Below, in pieces: positions 63,504-64,000 of a DNA stretch of 64,000 nt. Within the stretch, counting starts at the first letter, position 1. Each line of letters opens with the position of its first letter. The notes beneath the pieces were generated by a model that saw only the letters and a list, made by a program, of their open reading frames with translations, was not told where the DNA came from and ran no database searches. Origin of the DNA: Alteromonas ponticola. Lineage in GTDB: Bacteria; Pseudomonadota; Gammaproteobacteria; Enterobacterales; Alteromonadaceae. The position numbers and the translations under genes were made by a program. Location of the stretch: positions 248,001-312,000 of the forward strand of contig NZ_JAATNW010000005.1 in the NCBI RefSeq assembly GCF_012911815.1, read 5' to 3'.

Positions 63504-64000
63504 TTATTTTCCACTTGAAATATCTACGACCAGATCATTGGAGCGGTTCTCCAGCGCGCTCTGCAACGCGGCTTCGTCAAAGTCATCAGGCACCGCAATG
63601 ACAGCACGCGCTTTAAACATCAGGCTGCCCCACGCAGGAGCACTCTCACAACGGGACTCAAAGGAAACAATATTTAAATTGAACTGGTTAAAGATACCCG
63701 TGAGCTCTTGTACTATTCCTGGTTTATCATTACCCATTACATCGATGGTAAGTGTATTACGTAGTTCTGTAGGGGAGGTGGTCACCGCGATTGAATGTAC
63801 ATCCAGATCAGGAATCTTACCCACAGCGGTAACCAGCTCATCCATGCTATCTTCACTCACCTGAACTTCAACAAAGCCGGTAAACATACCTGCCATATGA
63901 GCAAAACTGCTGGATAGCCAGTTCCCATTTTGCTGGTAAACTTTTTTTGCGATGGCATCCACGATGCCGGGTTTATCTTTTCCAATAACCGTAATGATCA
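63504..64000 (-). CDS. GcvR-like ACT-domain protein, 5' part beyond the window
   Basis: The frame stays open to the window end, so the N terminus is missing. At least two ACT domains are visible: ITVIGKDKPGIVDAIAKKVYQQNGNWLSSSFAHMAGMFTGFVEVQV at the cut end, and LTIDVMGNDKPGIVQELTGIFNQFNLNIVSFESRCESAP. The double ACT layout and DKPGIV motifs match GcvR, the glycine cleavage system repressor partner of GcvA, and related YP-type ACT proteins. The function is assigned at family level only. ppk follows 98 bases downstream. Confidence 0.75.
   Translation of the reverse strand, partial: IITVIGKDKPGIVDAIAKKVYQQNGNWLSSSFAHMAGMFTGFVEVQVSEDSMDELVTAVGKIPDLDVHSIAVTTSPTELRNTLTIDVMGNDKPGIVQELTGIFNQFNLNIVSFESRCESAPAWGSLMFKARAVIAVPDDFDEAALQSALENRSNDLVVDISSGK

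Overview
This window reads as a chromosomal segment of a marine gammaproteobacterium in the order Alteromonadales, most likely near Alteromonadaceae. That placement is inferred from gene content, gene order and protein style; no database was searched. The gene blocks are classic gammaproteobacterial ones (xerD-dsbC-recJ, recO-pdxJ-acpS, rlmD-relA-mazG, rplM-rpsI, petABC, sspAB, the rpoN-hpf-ptsN-rapZ-npr set, kdsD-kdsC-lptCAB, mlaFEDCB-ibaG-murA, degS-degQ-zapG-zapE, metK / tktA-epd-pgk-fba, ppk-ppx). No tRNA, rRNA, insertion sequence, prophage or CRISPR array was seen. RNase P RNA (rnpB) is present.

Layout. 1-10.5 kb: DNA repair and recombination, disulfide isomerase, vitamin B6, CoA transfer to ACP, rRNA methylation and the stringent response, all on +. 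10.5-16.6 kb: ribosomal proteins L13/S9 with a structured leader, the cytochrome bc1 complex, SspA/SspB and a small outer-membrane barrel. 16.6-25.9 kb (minus): Mg2+ channel, nitrogen-type PTS and RapZ, hibernation factor, sigma-54, then LPS transport and Kdo synthesis. 26.2-32.0 kb (+): Mla lipid transport, IbaG, MurA and a LysM lipoprotein. 32.2-38.9 kb (minus): the main accessory island, a chaperone-usher fimbrial operon (pilin, pilin, chaperone, chaperone, usher, two-domain tip adhesin) followed by a CsgD/VpsT-type regulator. 39.2-44.5 kb: DegS and DegQ proteases, ZapG, ZapE, YebC. 45.1-50.9 kb: a PEP-CTERM surface protein, an AI-2E-family permease, rnpB, an O-antigen-ligase-like protein with a small membrane partner, and a DnaQ-fold exonuclease. 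50.9-58.4 kb: a small outer-membrane protein, metK with a MetJ-type operator, and a transketolase-to-aldolase central-carbon operon ending in a class I rather than class II aldolase. 58.6-64 kb: a membrane diguanylate cyclase, ppx-ppk, and an ACT-domain GcvR-like protein cut by the window end.

A biofilm and envelope theme recurs in the accessory parts. The fimbrial operon sits beside a CsgD/VpsT-like regulator whose receiver has apparently lost its phospho-acceptor but keeps most of the c-di-GMP-binding tetrad (WLPR where VpsT has WFTR). The window also holds a diguanylate cyclase with an intact I-site, an EPS/O-antigen ligase-like gene and a PEP-CTERM protein. A regulatory link between them is inference. 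The best second-look items are this island with its phased direct repeat upstream, the composite dyad upstream of the PEP-CTERM gene, several strong unexplained inverted repeats (near pdxJ, after murA), a heptamer tandem repeat before recJ, the MetJ sites, and a protein-like reading frame antisense to the start of the cyclase. I did not find a clearly new enzymatic or defence system.
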